In this document: piece after piece, positions 55,118 through 63,478 of the stretch
Position numbering within the stretch: position 1 is the first letter of the stretch
How the letters are laid out: every line of letters begins with the position of its first letter
Assembly (NCBI RefSeq): GCF_026410305.1
Contig: NZ_JAPMLQ010000006.1
Coordinates: 62,001-126,000, forward strand
DNA from: Sulfitobacter sp. F26204
GTDB lineage: Bacteria > Pseudomonadota > Alphaproteobacteria > Rhodobacterales > Rhodobacteraceae
Direction: 5' to 3'
DNA: 64,000 nucleotides
Program-made: the position numbers and the translations under genes
The notes under the pieces: generated by a model
Told to the model about the DNA's origin: nothing
What the model saw: the letters and a program-made list of their open reading frames with translations, nothing else
Database searches by the model: none

Positions 55118-56776
55118 ATGACAGAACTCTTGACCGCACACCAGATGCACGCCCTTGAAAAAGCAGCGATAGAGAGCAGTGCGGTCAGCGGGCTGGCATT
55201 GATGGAGCGTGCGGGGCAGGGCGTGATCGAGGCAATGATGGCCGAATGGCCCGAATTGTCGCAAAGAGGACATACAGCGGTGGTGTTCTGCGGGCCGGGA
55301 AACAATGGTGGTGATGGTTTTGTAATCGCGCGACTGCTGGGGGAAGCAGGGTGGAACGTCCGGGTGCATTTTGCAGGCGACAGGCCGAAACGTTCGGCGG
55401 AAGCGCGGATCATGCATGGCAAATGCAGCGCGATGGTCGAAATTGCCCCACTGACCGTAGAGGCGGTCGTCAACGGTGCGCGTCCCGATGTGATCCTTGA
55501 TGCGGTTTTTGGCATTGGCCTGACGCGCCCGCTATCGGATGGGTTGGCGCAGGCGCTTGATGTCAAGGCCATGCACGTCTGGAAAGAGAGGCATAAGATC
55601 AGACGGGTGGCGGTGGATTGCCCGTCGGGCCTTAATCTGGATAACGGGATGATCCCGACGGATTTACAGGCTTTAGCAGCAACCGACACAGTCTGGCCTG
55701 CCTATTTAAATGCGGCGGATCTGACCGTTACCTTTCATAGCCCAAAACCGGGGCATTATCTGGGGCTTGGTCCGACACTCTGTGGCAAGTTGGCGGTGGT
55801 GGACATCGGATTGCAAACCGATGCGCAGGAGCGGTGCATGGTCGGCCAGCCACCGGATGCCGAACGCGCGCGCCTTGTTGAACCTGTGTTCATGGGACAA
55901 CCTCTTCGTCCAAAAATGTGGCTCGGGGCGGTGATGGGGAAACCCGGTGTAGCGGGACACAAATACGATTTCGGCCATGTTGCGGTTTTCGCAGGCGGAG
56001 TCGGGCGCGGGGGTGCAGCGCGCCTCGCTGCGCGTGCGGCCCTGCGTGCGGGCGCCGGGCTGGTCACTGTGATCTGCCCGCCTGCGGCCTTGATCGAGAA
56101 CGCCTGCCAGTTGACTGCGATCATGTTGCGGGCCTTGAAACCGGATCAGCCGCTGCATGAGGTGGCAGATGACCGAGTAAACAGTTTTTGCTTGGGACCG
56201 GGGATGGGCGTGTCGGCGCGAACACGTGCGCTTGTCCTGGAAACGTTGACACGCCGAGCAAGTGAGCGCGATTGGCGCGACCCGGTAGTGGTGCTGGATG
56301 CGGATGCCCTGACTAGTTTTGCGCAGGACCCGGAAACGCTTTTTGCGCAGACCCACGCGCGGACGATCCTGACGCCTCATGACGGCGAATTTGCGCGGCT
56401 TTTCCCTGATCTCGGCACCTCCGCGCGTGGGGACATGTCCAAACTCGATGCGGTGCGCCTGGCTGCGGAACGGGCAGGCTGTCTTGTCTTGCTCAAAGGG
56501 GTGGATACGGTCATCGCGGAACCGGGCGGAGGTGCATCGATTCATGCGGCGGCCTATGAACGCACTGCGCCATGGCTGGCGACGGCGGGGGCAGGGGATG
56601 TGTTGGCTGGTTTGATCGCGGGCCTTGCCGCTGCGCATACCAGCGGTGACCTATTCAATGTGGCGGAACTTGCCGCCTATCTGCATGTAGAATTGGCACG
56701 CAGCTTTGGACCCGGCCTGACGGCCGAAGATTTGCCCGAAGAAATTCCAAAGGTGTTTCGCGCTCTCGGGCTATGA
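55118..56776 (+). CDS. nnr: Bifunctional NAD(P)H-hydrate epimerase and ADP-dependent dehydratase
   Basis: The enzyme (552 aa) repairs hydrated NAD(P)H. The N-terminal epimerase has GLALMERAGQGVIEAM, VVFCGPGNNGGDGFVIARLL and DAVFGIGLTRPL. The C-terminal dehydratase has GHVAVFAGGVGRGGAARLAA, a kinase-like fold with LKGVDTVIAEPGG and LATAGAGDVLAGLIAG. The frame opens earlier, but MTELLTAHQMHAL at 55118, with GCGAGG upstream, is the better start. It is divergent from glnB. Confidence 0.93.
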   Translation: MTELLTAHQMHALEKAAIESSAVSGLALMERAGQGVIEAMMAEWPELSQRGHTAVVFCGPGNNGGDGFVIARLLGEAGWNVRVHFAGDRPKRSAEARIMHGKCSAMVEIAPLTVEAVVNGARPDVILDAVFGIGLTRPLSDGLAQALDVKAMHVWKERHKIRRVAVDCPSGLNLDNGMIPTDLQALAATDTVWPAYLNAADLTVTFHSPKPGHYLGLGPTLCGKLAVVDIGLQTDAQERCMVGQPPDAERARLVEPVFMGQPLRPKMWLGAVMGKPGVAGHKYDFGHVAVFAGGVGRGGAARLAARAALRAGAGLVTVICPPAALIENACQLTAIMLRALKPDQPLHEVADDRVNSFCLGPGMGVSARTRALVLETLTRRASERDWRDPVVVLDADALTSFAQDPETLFAQTHARTILTPHDGEFARLFPDLGTSARGDMSKLDAVRLAAERAGCLVLLKGVDTVIAEPGGGASIHAAAYERTAPWLATAGAGDVLAGLIAGLAAAHTSGDLFNVAELAAYLHVELARSFGPGLTAEDLPEEIPKVFRALGL

Positions 56777-56787
56777 CGTCAGGCGGT

Positions 56788-57309
56788 TCAGGCCGCGTGC
56801 AGAACCGCGCCGCGTGCACGTGCGCCATCTGCCGTGCTGAGTTCGAGACCGTCACAATACAGGATATGGGGGCCGTCACAGAAGATCTGATAGAGCGTGG
56901 TTTCCTGCATCCCCAGGTCGGTGATGAATTCGCCATCCACCAGGGTGCGCGCTGCCACCAATGCGCGTTCGGAATTGAACATCGCACGCGCGCGCCAATC
57001 ACGGATCAGTACCATTTGATCACCCGCCAGAAGCGCATCACGTTCAGGTCGCGTATGTCCCAGAGACCCGGCAGAAAGCGCCACAGTATGCACTTCACGC
57101 GTGGTGCGTTGAATGTGCAACACCTTGGAAATGCCGGTGTCACGTGTAATCAGCTTGTCACCGACTGACAAAAACTCAACCGGCATCTCACCATCAAGTG
57201 TCAGCAGCATCGCACCTTTGATCAATCCTGTATCCAGGATCGCATAGGGGGTAAATTGGCCCGCATGACGATCATTGCCGTCTACGCGCCCGACCGTTTT
57301 CGGTTCCAT
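56788..57309 (-). CDS. Hint-domain protein with lost catalytic residues
   Basis: The product (173 aa) resembles the Hint_2 domain proteins common in Rhodobacterales. The region AILDTGLIKGAMLLTLDG with MPVEFLSVGDKLITRDTG aligns to the start of a Hint fold (CFTxGTxIxT, then PVExLxxGDxVxTRDxG), but the initial cysteine is absent. A later block, HTRPERDALLAGDQMVLI, keeps the PERD motif but lacks the histidine of PQHR. It is therefore probably not able to splice. The role is unknown. It is followed by the nnr gene in convergent orientation. Confidence 0.78.
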   Translation of the reverse strand: MEPKTVGRVDGNDRHAGQFTPYAILDTGLIKGAMLLTLDGEMPVEFLSVGDKLITRDTGISKVLHIQRTTREVHTVALSAGSLGHTRPERDALLAGDQMVLIRDWRARAMFNSERALVAARTLVDGEFITDLGMQETTLYQIFCDGPHILYCDGLELSTADGARARGAVLHAA

Positions 57310-57452
57310 GGGCGTATCTTTCTTTTTGTAACCTGCTCTGGTTATCCAAACTATATGACAACATCTTGTTAATGTCTTGCTCTTTTTTAGCCTCGCAAAA
57401 GCAGAAACACTTTGTTAATGAGCCGGTGTTGCCCGGTTTCAGGGCAGCTCGT

Positions 57453-57536
57453 GCGGGTGTGGCGGAATTGGTAGACGCACCAGATTTAGGTTCTGGCGCC
57501 TTTGGCGTGGGGGTTCGAGTCCCTTCACCCGCACCA
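57453..57536 (+). tRNA. tRNA-Leu (UAG)
   Basis: The acceptor stem GCGGGTG (57453-57459) pairs with CACCCGC (57526-57532), followed by A and an encoded CCA. The anticodon arm CCAGA-TTTAGGT-TCTGG gives anticodon TAG, which reads CTA and other CTN leucine codons. A D-arm (GGCGGAATTGGTAGACG), the long variable arm typical of class II tRNAs (GCGCCTTTGGCGT) and the T-arm GGGGGTTCGAGTCCC are clear. Length is 84 bases with CCA. Confidence 0.95.
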
Positions 57537-57841
57537 TTTTTCAGGATAAATGCCTTAAAAATAACGTGCTGACGGGGGGAGTGACCGCTTTCGCGGACAT
57601 CCCGTTCCACTGCCGCGTCCCTGTGTGGCGCGTGGTGCCGTCCAGGGATGTTCCTGGCTTGGGTCTTTGCTCTGTGATCGCGGTTTTGAACAGCAGACGA
57701 CCTTGCGAAACAATTGGGGCGTATTTTCCTGGGTGCAGACGTCAGTGACCGCATTTGCCAGAGCAACCTCGGGCGCATTTGTTCAGGTTAACCGGGTAGC
57801 AATCTATTCTAAGCGAAACTGGCCGGGTCAGGAGGATTACT
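57537..57841. other. Region between tRNA-Leu and the PAS gene, no gene seen
   Basis: This 305-base region starts with a T-run after the tRNA, which may end its transcript. No domain or RNA was recognised. The last part holds CAGGAGG (57829-57835), the ribosome site of the next gene. Confidence 0.35.
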
Positions 57842-59083
57842 TTGGCCGACTCCCTGCTCTGTGCAAAGGAAACCGACCGTTTCCAACTTAAGGACCTTTT
57901 CTTTTCGCGGACGGACAAGCGCGGTGTCATTTGTTCCGCCAATGAGGTCCTTCGTCACGTGGCCTTTATGGACTGGGACGAATTGATCGGGGCACCACAC
58001 CGGGTTGTCCGACACCCCTTGATGCCGCGGGCTGTTTTTAAACTGATATGGCAAAGCATCCAATCGGGCACTCCCATAGGGGCCTATATTGTCAATCAGG
58101 CGAAAGACAAGCAATGCTATTGGGTTTATGCCATCGTCATCCCGGTTGAAGACGGATATCTTTCTATTCGCCTCAAACCAGGTACGGAATGGTTGGCGCG
58201 GATCAAAGAGATCTACGCGCAATTGCGTGCGGCAGAGGACAAGGGTGAGACCACGCTGGAGCAAAGCGAGGCAGCGCTGGTGGCGGCGACAAGAGAATTC
58301 GGTGCGACCGATTACCAACATTTCATGATTGCTGCATTGGGTGAGGAAATGACCCTGCGCGCCCGGCGACTTGAACGTCCAAGGATACCGAGGCTGGTTG
58401 CATTGCGCGACATTGAGGGGGCTGTCAATGCGATCGCCAGGGATGCACAGATTGTCGCCCACCTATTTGAACGCACAAGGCAGATTCCGCATAACATGCA
58501 GTTGCAAGCGCGCAGGATGGAGGGGAACAACGGGCCAATTGGTGTCATTTCAGGTAATCTCACGACAATCGCTCAGGATGTCGAACGACAGGTTCTTGAC
58601 CTGCACAAGGCTGCGCATATGGGCACCCGCCCCCTGCGCGAGGCGCAGTTCACTTCAGGCGTCGCTGTTTTGATGGCAGAGGTTGTCCAACAGTTCTCTT
58701 TTGAAGAAACAGTGAACGCCCAACGCCGTCGGGAAGATATGCGGCTGCTGGAGCTGATTTCGAACCAATACAAGGATCAGGCCAGAACCACTGCCACCGA
58801 AGCCACCAACAGATCGAAGAAACTGTGGCGCTTGTGCAAAAGTTTACGGCGGGCAGTGATGGGTTTGCAGATGTCGCGCATCATGTGCACGATTGAAAAA
58901 TCGACCCTGCAAAATAGCACGGTGGGCCTGGACGAGGTCGAAACCCAGTTGATGTCATCGGAAAGCGAGCTTCTGGAGGTGATTTCGCGTATCGAAAGAA
59001 CTACTGCCGATATCGTTAACGCGGCAGACAGCATCAACAAGGATGGCCAGCAGACAGAGCCGCGGCAGATCTGCCAATCTTAA
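57842..59083 (+). CDS. PAS-domain protein, Aer-like, with a degenerate chemoreceptor-type C-terminus
   Basis: The product (413 aa) is read from a TTG start, chosen because CAGGAGG lies 6 bases upstream and no ATG fits the N-terminal PAS domain. The PAS (residues about 20-120) has FFSRTDKRGVICSANEVL and WDELIGAPHRVVRHP, as in Aer-type redox sensors. The following 290 residues are helical and hydrophilic, with no membrane segment and no HAMP. LQMSRIMCTIEKSTL hints at a decayed chemoreceptor hairpin tip, but the usual signature is missing. Function is unknown. Confidence 0.75.
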   Translation: MADSLLCAKETDRFQLKDLFFSRTDKRGVICSANEVLRHVAFMDWDELIGAPHRVVRHPLMPRAVFKLIWQSIQSGTPIGAYIVNQAKDKQCYWVYAIVIPVEDGYLSIRLKPGTEWLARIKEIYAQLRAAEDKGETTLEQSEAALVAATREFGATDYQHFMIAALGEEMTLRARRLERPRIPRLVALRDIEGAVNAIARDAQIVAHLFERTRQIPHNMQLQARRMEGNNGPIGVISGNLTTIAQDVERQVLDLHKAAHMGTRPLREAQFTSGVAVLMAEVVQQFSFEETVNAQRRREDMRLLELISNQYKDQARTTATEATNRSKKLWRLCKSLRRAVMGLQMSRIMCTIEKSTLQNSTVGLDEVETQLMSSESELLEVISRIERTTADIVNAADSINKDGQQTEPRQICQS

Positions 59084-59378
59084 CAGCGTCAGGGCGGGAG
59101 CCGACAAGGAAGAGGGGCGCGCCCGCCTCTGTTGTCCGGCCCGTTGCACAGCTAATGCGGTTTGTCATGCGCCCTGCCGCGTATCCGGTCAAACCGCCTG
59201 CCAGATGCCAGTCAAAGGGCAGCAGGGTGCATTGTGTGATGTCATGCGGGTTTGCCGCACCCCAAGTCCGCTATTTTGCAAAGCACCGCAATTTCGCGCC
59301 ATTCCTCGACAAATTTGCGATCTTTGTGCAAGGCTTGTCAGATACTCAGAGCGGAAACCGTCAACAAAGGTAAAACCA
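59084..59378. other. Region between PAS gene and ThDP-enzyme gene, no gene seen
   Basis: This 295-base region has a GC-rich dyad, AGAGG and CCTCT flanking GGGCGCGCCC, at about 59112-59130; it may be a weak terminator. No gene was recognised. AAAGG before 59379 is the ribosome site of the next gene. Confidence 0.35.
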
Positions 59379-61001
59379 ATGAGCAACCCACTGCATGTTT
59401 ATCAATCAATCGCCCGTGCGACACACGAACATGGGGTTGATACGATATTTGGCCTCATGGGCGATGCGAACTTGTTTATGGTGGACAGCTTCGTGCGCGA
59501 ATGCGGAGGCCGTTTTGTGCCTGCTGCGCATGAGGGCAGTTCGGTGCTGATGGCATTGGCCTATGCCCATGTGTCCGGCAAAGTGGGGGTCGCAACCGTG
59601 ACCCATGGCCCGGCTCTTACCAATTGTATCACTGCATTGACCGAAGGTGCACGCGGCCATATTCCGCTGGTCATTCTCGCCGGGGATACGCCGGTGGACA
59701 ATCCGCGCCATTTGCAAAGCATTGATCAGCGTGAATTGGTCAAAGTGACGGGCGCAGGCTTCGAACAACTCCGCTCTCCGGAAACGGCCGCAAAAGATGT
59801 CGCACGCAGTTTTTATCGCGCCCGCGTCGAACGTCGCCCGATTGTTCTGAACATGCCCGCAGATTTCATGTGGGAAGAGATGGACCATCAAACCCAAGTT
59901 CTGGATGTGTTTACAGCACCCGGCGGGGTCGCCCAGGGTGAAATTCTGGACAATGCTATCGGTATGATCGCCTCTGCCCGCCGCCCTTTGATTCTGGCAG
60001 GTGGCGGGGCCGTCGCCGCGCGGGATCAATTGATCCGGCTTGCTGACCGGTTGGAAGCACCGCTTGCCACAACATTGAAAGCGAAAGGGCTGTTTAATGA
60101 ACACCCTTACAACATTGATATTTTCGGAACTCTTTCCACGCCTGCAGCCTATGATCTGATTGCCCGGGCTGATTGCATTGTCTGTTTTGGGGCCGCGCTG
60201 CATGACTTTACGACGGACCGTGGCAAATTGATGAAAAACAAGCGGATCGTGCAGGTCGATGTCGAACCCACAGCCATCGGAGGCAGCCTGCATCCGGATG
60301 CAGCACTTGTCGCCGACGCGGGACTGACGGCAGAAACAATTCTGTACTGGCTGGACGAAGCAGAAGTGCCCGCAAGTGGCTTTACCCAAGAATTAGACGT
60401 GCCCACCCTTACCACCCACCCGGCAGAGCCGGAGAAGAAATCACCGGGGTTCGTAAACTATGTATATGCACTGGAACGCCTGGAAGAAGCCCTGCCACAA
60501 GACCGCGTGCTGGTGACCGACGGCGGGCGCTTCATGACCGAAGTCTGGTGCCGCATTTCGGCTCCTAATCCACAGAGTTTTGTCGGCACGGTGAACTTTG
60601 GTGCGATCGGACTGGGCCTGCAGGAAGCAGTGGGGGCTGGGATTGCTGCCCTTGACCGTCCGGTGGTTCTGTTTACCGGTGATGGCGGATTCATGATGGG
60701 TGGGATCAATGAATTCAATACCGCTGTGCGCCTCGGTCTTGACCTGATCGTTGTTGTGGCAAACGATTCAGCTTATGGCGCGGAGCATATCCAGTTCATC
60801 GACCGGAAAATGGATCCGAGCCTGACAGAGTTCCACTGGCCGTCTTTTGCTGAGATTGCCAATTCACTTGGTGGCACTGGAGTTGCGGTACATTCCAAGG
60901 AAGAGCTTGAAACAGCGATCGAGGCTCTCGAGGCCCGCAAGGGACCCTTCCTGATCGAGCTTCGATTGGACCCCAACGACGTTCCGCGTATGCGCATCTA
61001 A
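59379..61001 (+). CDS. Thiamine diphosphate-dependent enzyme (acetolactate synthase-like)
   Basis: The product (540 aa) has the three domains of the ThDP acetolactate synthase/pyruvate decarboxylase family. The catalytic glutamate is E52 in AAHEGSSV. The middle domain resembles a nucleotide-binding fold (LILAGGGAVAARDQLIRLAD). The diphosphate-binding motif starts at D435 in TGDGGFMMGG, with an asparagine in the expected place (VANDSAYG). The substrate is not clear: no small ilvN-type subunit is nearby. The ATG at 59379 has AAAGG upstream. It faces the aminotransferase gene. Confidence 0.85.
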   Translation: MSNPLHVYQSIARATHEHGVDTIFGLMGDANLFMVDSFVRECGGRFVPAAHEGSSVLMALAYAHVSGKVGVATVTHGPALTNCITALTEGARGHIPLVILAGDTPVDNPRHLQSIDQRELVKVTGAGFEQLRSPETAAKDVARSFYRARVERRPIVLNMPADFMWEEMDHQTQVLDVFTAPGGVAQGEILDNAIGMIASARRPLILAGGGAVAARDQLIRLADRLEAPLATTLKAKGLFNEHPYNIDIFGTLSTPAAYDLIARADCIVCFGAALHDFTTDRGKLMKNKRIVQVDVEPTAIGGSLHPDAALVADAGLTAETILYWLDEAEVPASGFTQELDVPTLTTHPAEPEKKSPGFVNYVYALERLEEALPQDRVLVTDGGRFMTEVWCRISAPNPQSFVGTVNFGAIGLGLQEAVGAGIAALDRPVVLFTGDGGFMMGGINEFNTAVRLGLDLIVVVANDSAYGAEHIQFIDRKMDPSLTEFHWPSFAEIANSLGGTGVAVHSKEELETAIEALEARKGPFLIELRLDPNDVPRMRI

Positions 61002-61123
61002 GGTTCGGCAGCGGTCTGATCCTTGTCGCTTTCAGCACGCCCCAACAGGCAGCGTCGGTGGGCGGTAGAGGATGGGTTGGTACCCGAAGATCCGCCGGCA
61101 CCGCCGCAGGTAGCATGCGGTTG

Positions 61124-61144
61124 GCCGAAGGCGGCGCCTTCGGC
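61124..61144. terminator. GC-rich hairpin between convergent genes
   Basis: GCCGAAGGCG (61124-61133) and CGCCTTCGGC (61135-61144) form a near-continuous palindrome. It lies between the ThDP gene (ends 61001) and the aminotransferase gene (ends 61163, minus), and so could end transcripts from both. No T-run follows, so the call is tentative. Confidence 0.5.
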
Positions 61145-61162
61145 TACCCCGGTTTGTATCCG

Positions 61163-62488
61163 CTATTTGTGCAAGGCGGTTTCAATGGCACCGGCCAGTT
61201 TTTGAATCAATTCGTCGATCTGATCGTCGGTGATGATAAATGGCGGTGCCAGCAGCACATGATCCCCGCGTTGACCGTCGATTGTGCCGCTCATCGGATA
61301 GCAGATCATGCCGGCATCGAAAGCTGCGGCCTTGATTTTGCCTGCGATCTTGCGCGAGGGATCAAAAGGTTCTTTGCTGTCACGGTCTGCAACCAGCTCG
61401 ATCCCCTGAAACAACCCGCGTCCACGTATATCGCCAACATTCGGATGCTGGCCAAACTGTGCCTGTAGTGCTGCCATCAGCTTGGCTCCTTGTGTCGCCA
61501 CGCGCGGAATCAGGTTGCGGTCCAACAGCGCATTCACAACCGCAACTCCCGCAGCCGCGGCCGCAGGATGGCCAAGATAGGTGTGCCCGTGTTGAAAGAA
61601 TCCGCTGCCGTTTTCGATGGTGCGGTAGACCTCGTCGCTGCACAACATGGCTCCGATAGGTTGGTATCCAGCACCTAATCCTTTGGCGATGCACAAAATG
61701 TCAGGAGCGACGCCATCTTGTTCACAGGCAAACAGCGTTCCGGTACGCCCCATGCCGCACATGACCTCGTCCAGAATCAACAGGATCCCGAAGCGGTCGC
61801 AGATCTCGCGAATGCGCTTGAAATATCCCGGCACCGCCGCCACGGCACCAGAGGTGGCGCCCACCACAGGTTCAGCGACAAAGGCCATGACATTTTCTGG
61901 ACCGACCCGCAGTATTTCCTGTTCAAGCAGGTTTGCTGACCGCAATCCATAAGCCTCGGCGGTTTCACCCTCCTGTTTCAACCGATATTCGTAACAGGGG
62001 TCGATATGGCTCATGTCGATCAGCAAAGGACCGAATTGCGCGCGTCTCCAGGCGTTGCCGCCAGCGGATAGCGCTCCCATGGTGTTTCCATGATAGCTTT
62101 GCTTGCGCGCAATCAGGCGTCCGCGTTTGGTCTCGCCTTTTTCGACGAAATACTGTCGCGCCAGTTTCAATGCAGCTTCCATTGCCTCCGAACCGCCGGA
62201 AACAAGGTAAACCCGGTCCAGATCACCGGGCGCATGAGCGATCAGCAAATCCGCCAGGGTTTCAGCCGGTTCGGACGTCAGGAAACCCGTATGCGCATAG
62301 GCGAGCGTGTCAAGCTGCGCCTTGACCGCGTCGATGATCGTTTGATCGCCATGGCCAAGACAGGACACAGCCGCCCCGCCCGAGGCATCAAGGTATTGCT
62401 TGCCGGTCGTGTCATAAAGATAACACCCCTCACCGCGCTGTGCGACAGGGGGTAACTGTTTGGTATGGCGCGGAAAAATATGGGACAT
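61163..62488 (-). CDS. Class III aminotransferase (PLP)
   Basis: The product (441 aa) is a pyridoxal phosphate enzyme of the class III (omega) aminotransferases. The cofactor-binding aspartate is D240 in LILDEVMCGMGRTG, and the Schiff-base lysine is K269 in CIAKGLGAGYQPIG. The region YLVSGGSEAMEAALKLARQY is typical. Substrates in this class are omega-amino acids, ornithine, diamines or 4-aminobutyrate. It follows a C45 enzyme gene by 9 bases, as the last gene of a minus-strand operon. Confidence 0.9.
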   Translation of the reverse strand: MSHIFPRHTKQLPPVAQRGEGCYLYDTTGKQYLDASGGAAVSCLGHGDQTIIDAVKAQLDTLAYAHTGFLTSEPAETLADLLIAHAPGDLDRVYLVSGGSEAMEAALKLARQYFVEKGETKRGRLIARKQSYHGNTMGALSAGGNAWRRAQFGPLLIDMSHIDPCYEYRLKQEGETAEAYGLRSANLLEQEILRVGPENVMAFVAEPVVGATSGAVAAVPGYFKRIREICDRFGILLILDEVMCGMGRTGTLFACEQDGVAPDILCIAKGLGAGYQPIGAMLCSDEVYRTIENGSGFFQHGHTYLGHPAAAAAGVAVVNALLDRNLIPRVATQGAKLMAALQAQFGQHPNVGDIRGRGLFQGIELVADRDSKEPFDPSRKIAGKIKAAAFDAGMICYPMSGTIDGQRGDHVLLAPPFIITDDQIDELIQKLAGAIETALHK

Positions 62489-62497
62489 GGTTGCTCC

Positions 62498-63469
62498 TCA
62501 TGCGGCTCCGGTGATTTGTACCTGACGTGCGCCTTCGTTGAAATCGTCCATACCCAGATTCCACACCGTACCCGGCCAGCGTATTTCCATCTGCTGTAAC
62601 CGGGGGCGGTAAACCGCGGTGTAAAGCGTGCCGAATCCCGCTGCGAAAGCGGTTGAATAGAGGGGGGGACGCAGAAAGGCGTTGATGAACTTGTCCTCAG
62701 GATCACGATGCAGCGTCAGGCGTTGCAACAGGAACCTTTCGCGTTCAACCGTCGCCGTGAACCGCGCATGGCTGACCCATTCGATGTTTTCCTGATGGTT
62801 TGTCGCGACAGCAGCATGGGTGATCACTGTCTGACGGTCCGGGGCCATCATTGCGGTCAAATAATGCCGTTTGGCGTCCAGTACAGTTACATTATAGCTC
62901 ATGTGGGTCGGCACGCGTGCAAGGACTTCACCGGCTTCCTCGGCGGTTGTGCAGGTCTGCAGGACATAGCGCAGGATCAGCGGGACGCCAAATCCGTTCC
63001 CCACCACGCGCCGCCCTCCAAAGGTCAATGAGATCGCAAGACCCGCATCGTTCATCCCATCGACCAGCCCCCAAAGCCCGTCAGAGGTGCCCATCACACG
63101 GCGTCCCTGCCAACTTGTATGTAAAATCAAACTGTCAAAGGCGGCTGGGTTGTAATCATAGTTGCGCACCATGACCGGTTCCTTGCCGGTCCATATCGCC
63201 TGTGAACAACCCGCAAGATAAGGGGGGGGGCAATAGAAACTGAGGAACCGTGCAGCCTGATCGCCGCCCCCTGCCAGGTCGCACAGGGTATCATAAAGCG
63301 GCACGATCTCGGGCATATGGGTTTTCAGGGCGCGCCGGCTTTCCAGATAGTTGGCACGCGCGGCGTGCCCCTCTTTAAGCCACCAACGTTGATAGTCTGG
63401 CCAATATTCGGCGAAAAGCCCGGCCCATTTCGGGCCGGGCACGTCTTCGCTAAGGGCGCGCCAATGCAT
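62498..63469 (-). CDS. C45-family Ntn-hydrolase / acyltransferase
   Basis: The product (323 aa) resembles the acyl-coenzyme A:6-aminopenicillanate acyltransferase family (peptidase C45). The expected autocleavage pair is G87-C88 in YLAGCSQAIW, freeing cysteine as N-terminal nucleophile. PVMVRNYDY, GLWGLVDGMNDAGLAISLTFGG and LARVPTHMSYNVTVLD are typical. Such enzymes hydrolyse or transfer acyl groups on amide bonds. The ATG at 63469 has AAGGAG 5 bases upstream, overlapping the previous stop. The aminotransferase gene starts 9 bases after its stop. Confidence 0.87.
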   Translation of the reverse strand: MHWRALSEDVPGPKWAGLFAEYWPDYQRWWLKEGHAARANYLESRRALKTHMPEIVPLYDTLCDLAGGGDQAARFLSFYCPPPYLAGCSQAIWTGKEPVMVRNYDYNPAAFDSLILHTSWQGRRVMGTSDGLWGLVDGMNDAGLAISLTFGGRRVVGNGFGVPLILRYVLQTCTTAEEAGEVLARVPTHMSYNVTVLDAKRHYLTAMMAPDRQTVITHAAVATNHQENIEWVSHARFTATVERERFLLQRLTLHRDPEDKFINAFLRPPLYSTAFAAGFGTLYTAVYRPRLQQMEIRWPGTVWNLGMDDFNEGARQVQITGAA

Positions 63470-63478
63470 CTTTGCTCC

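Noticed and set aside
57365..57419. Direct repeat TTGTTAATG before tRNA-Leu
   Set aside because: Two copies of 9 bases about 46 apart in an AT-rich stretch; likely chance, and not aligned to any promoter.
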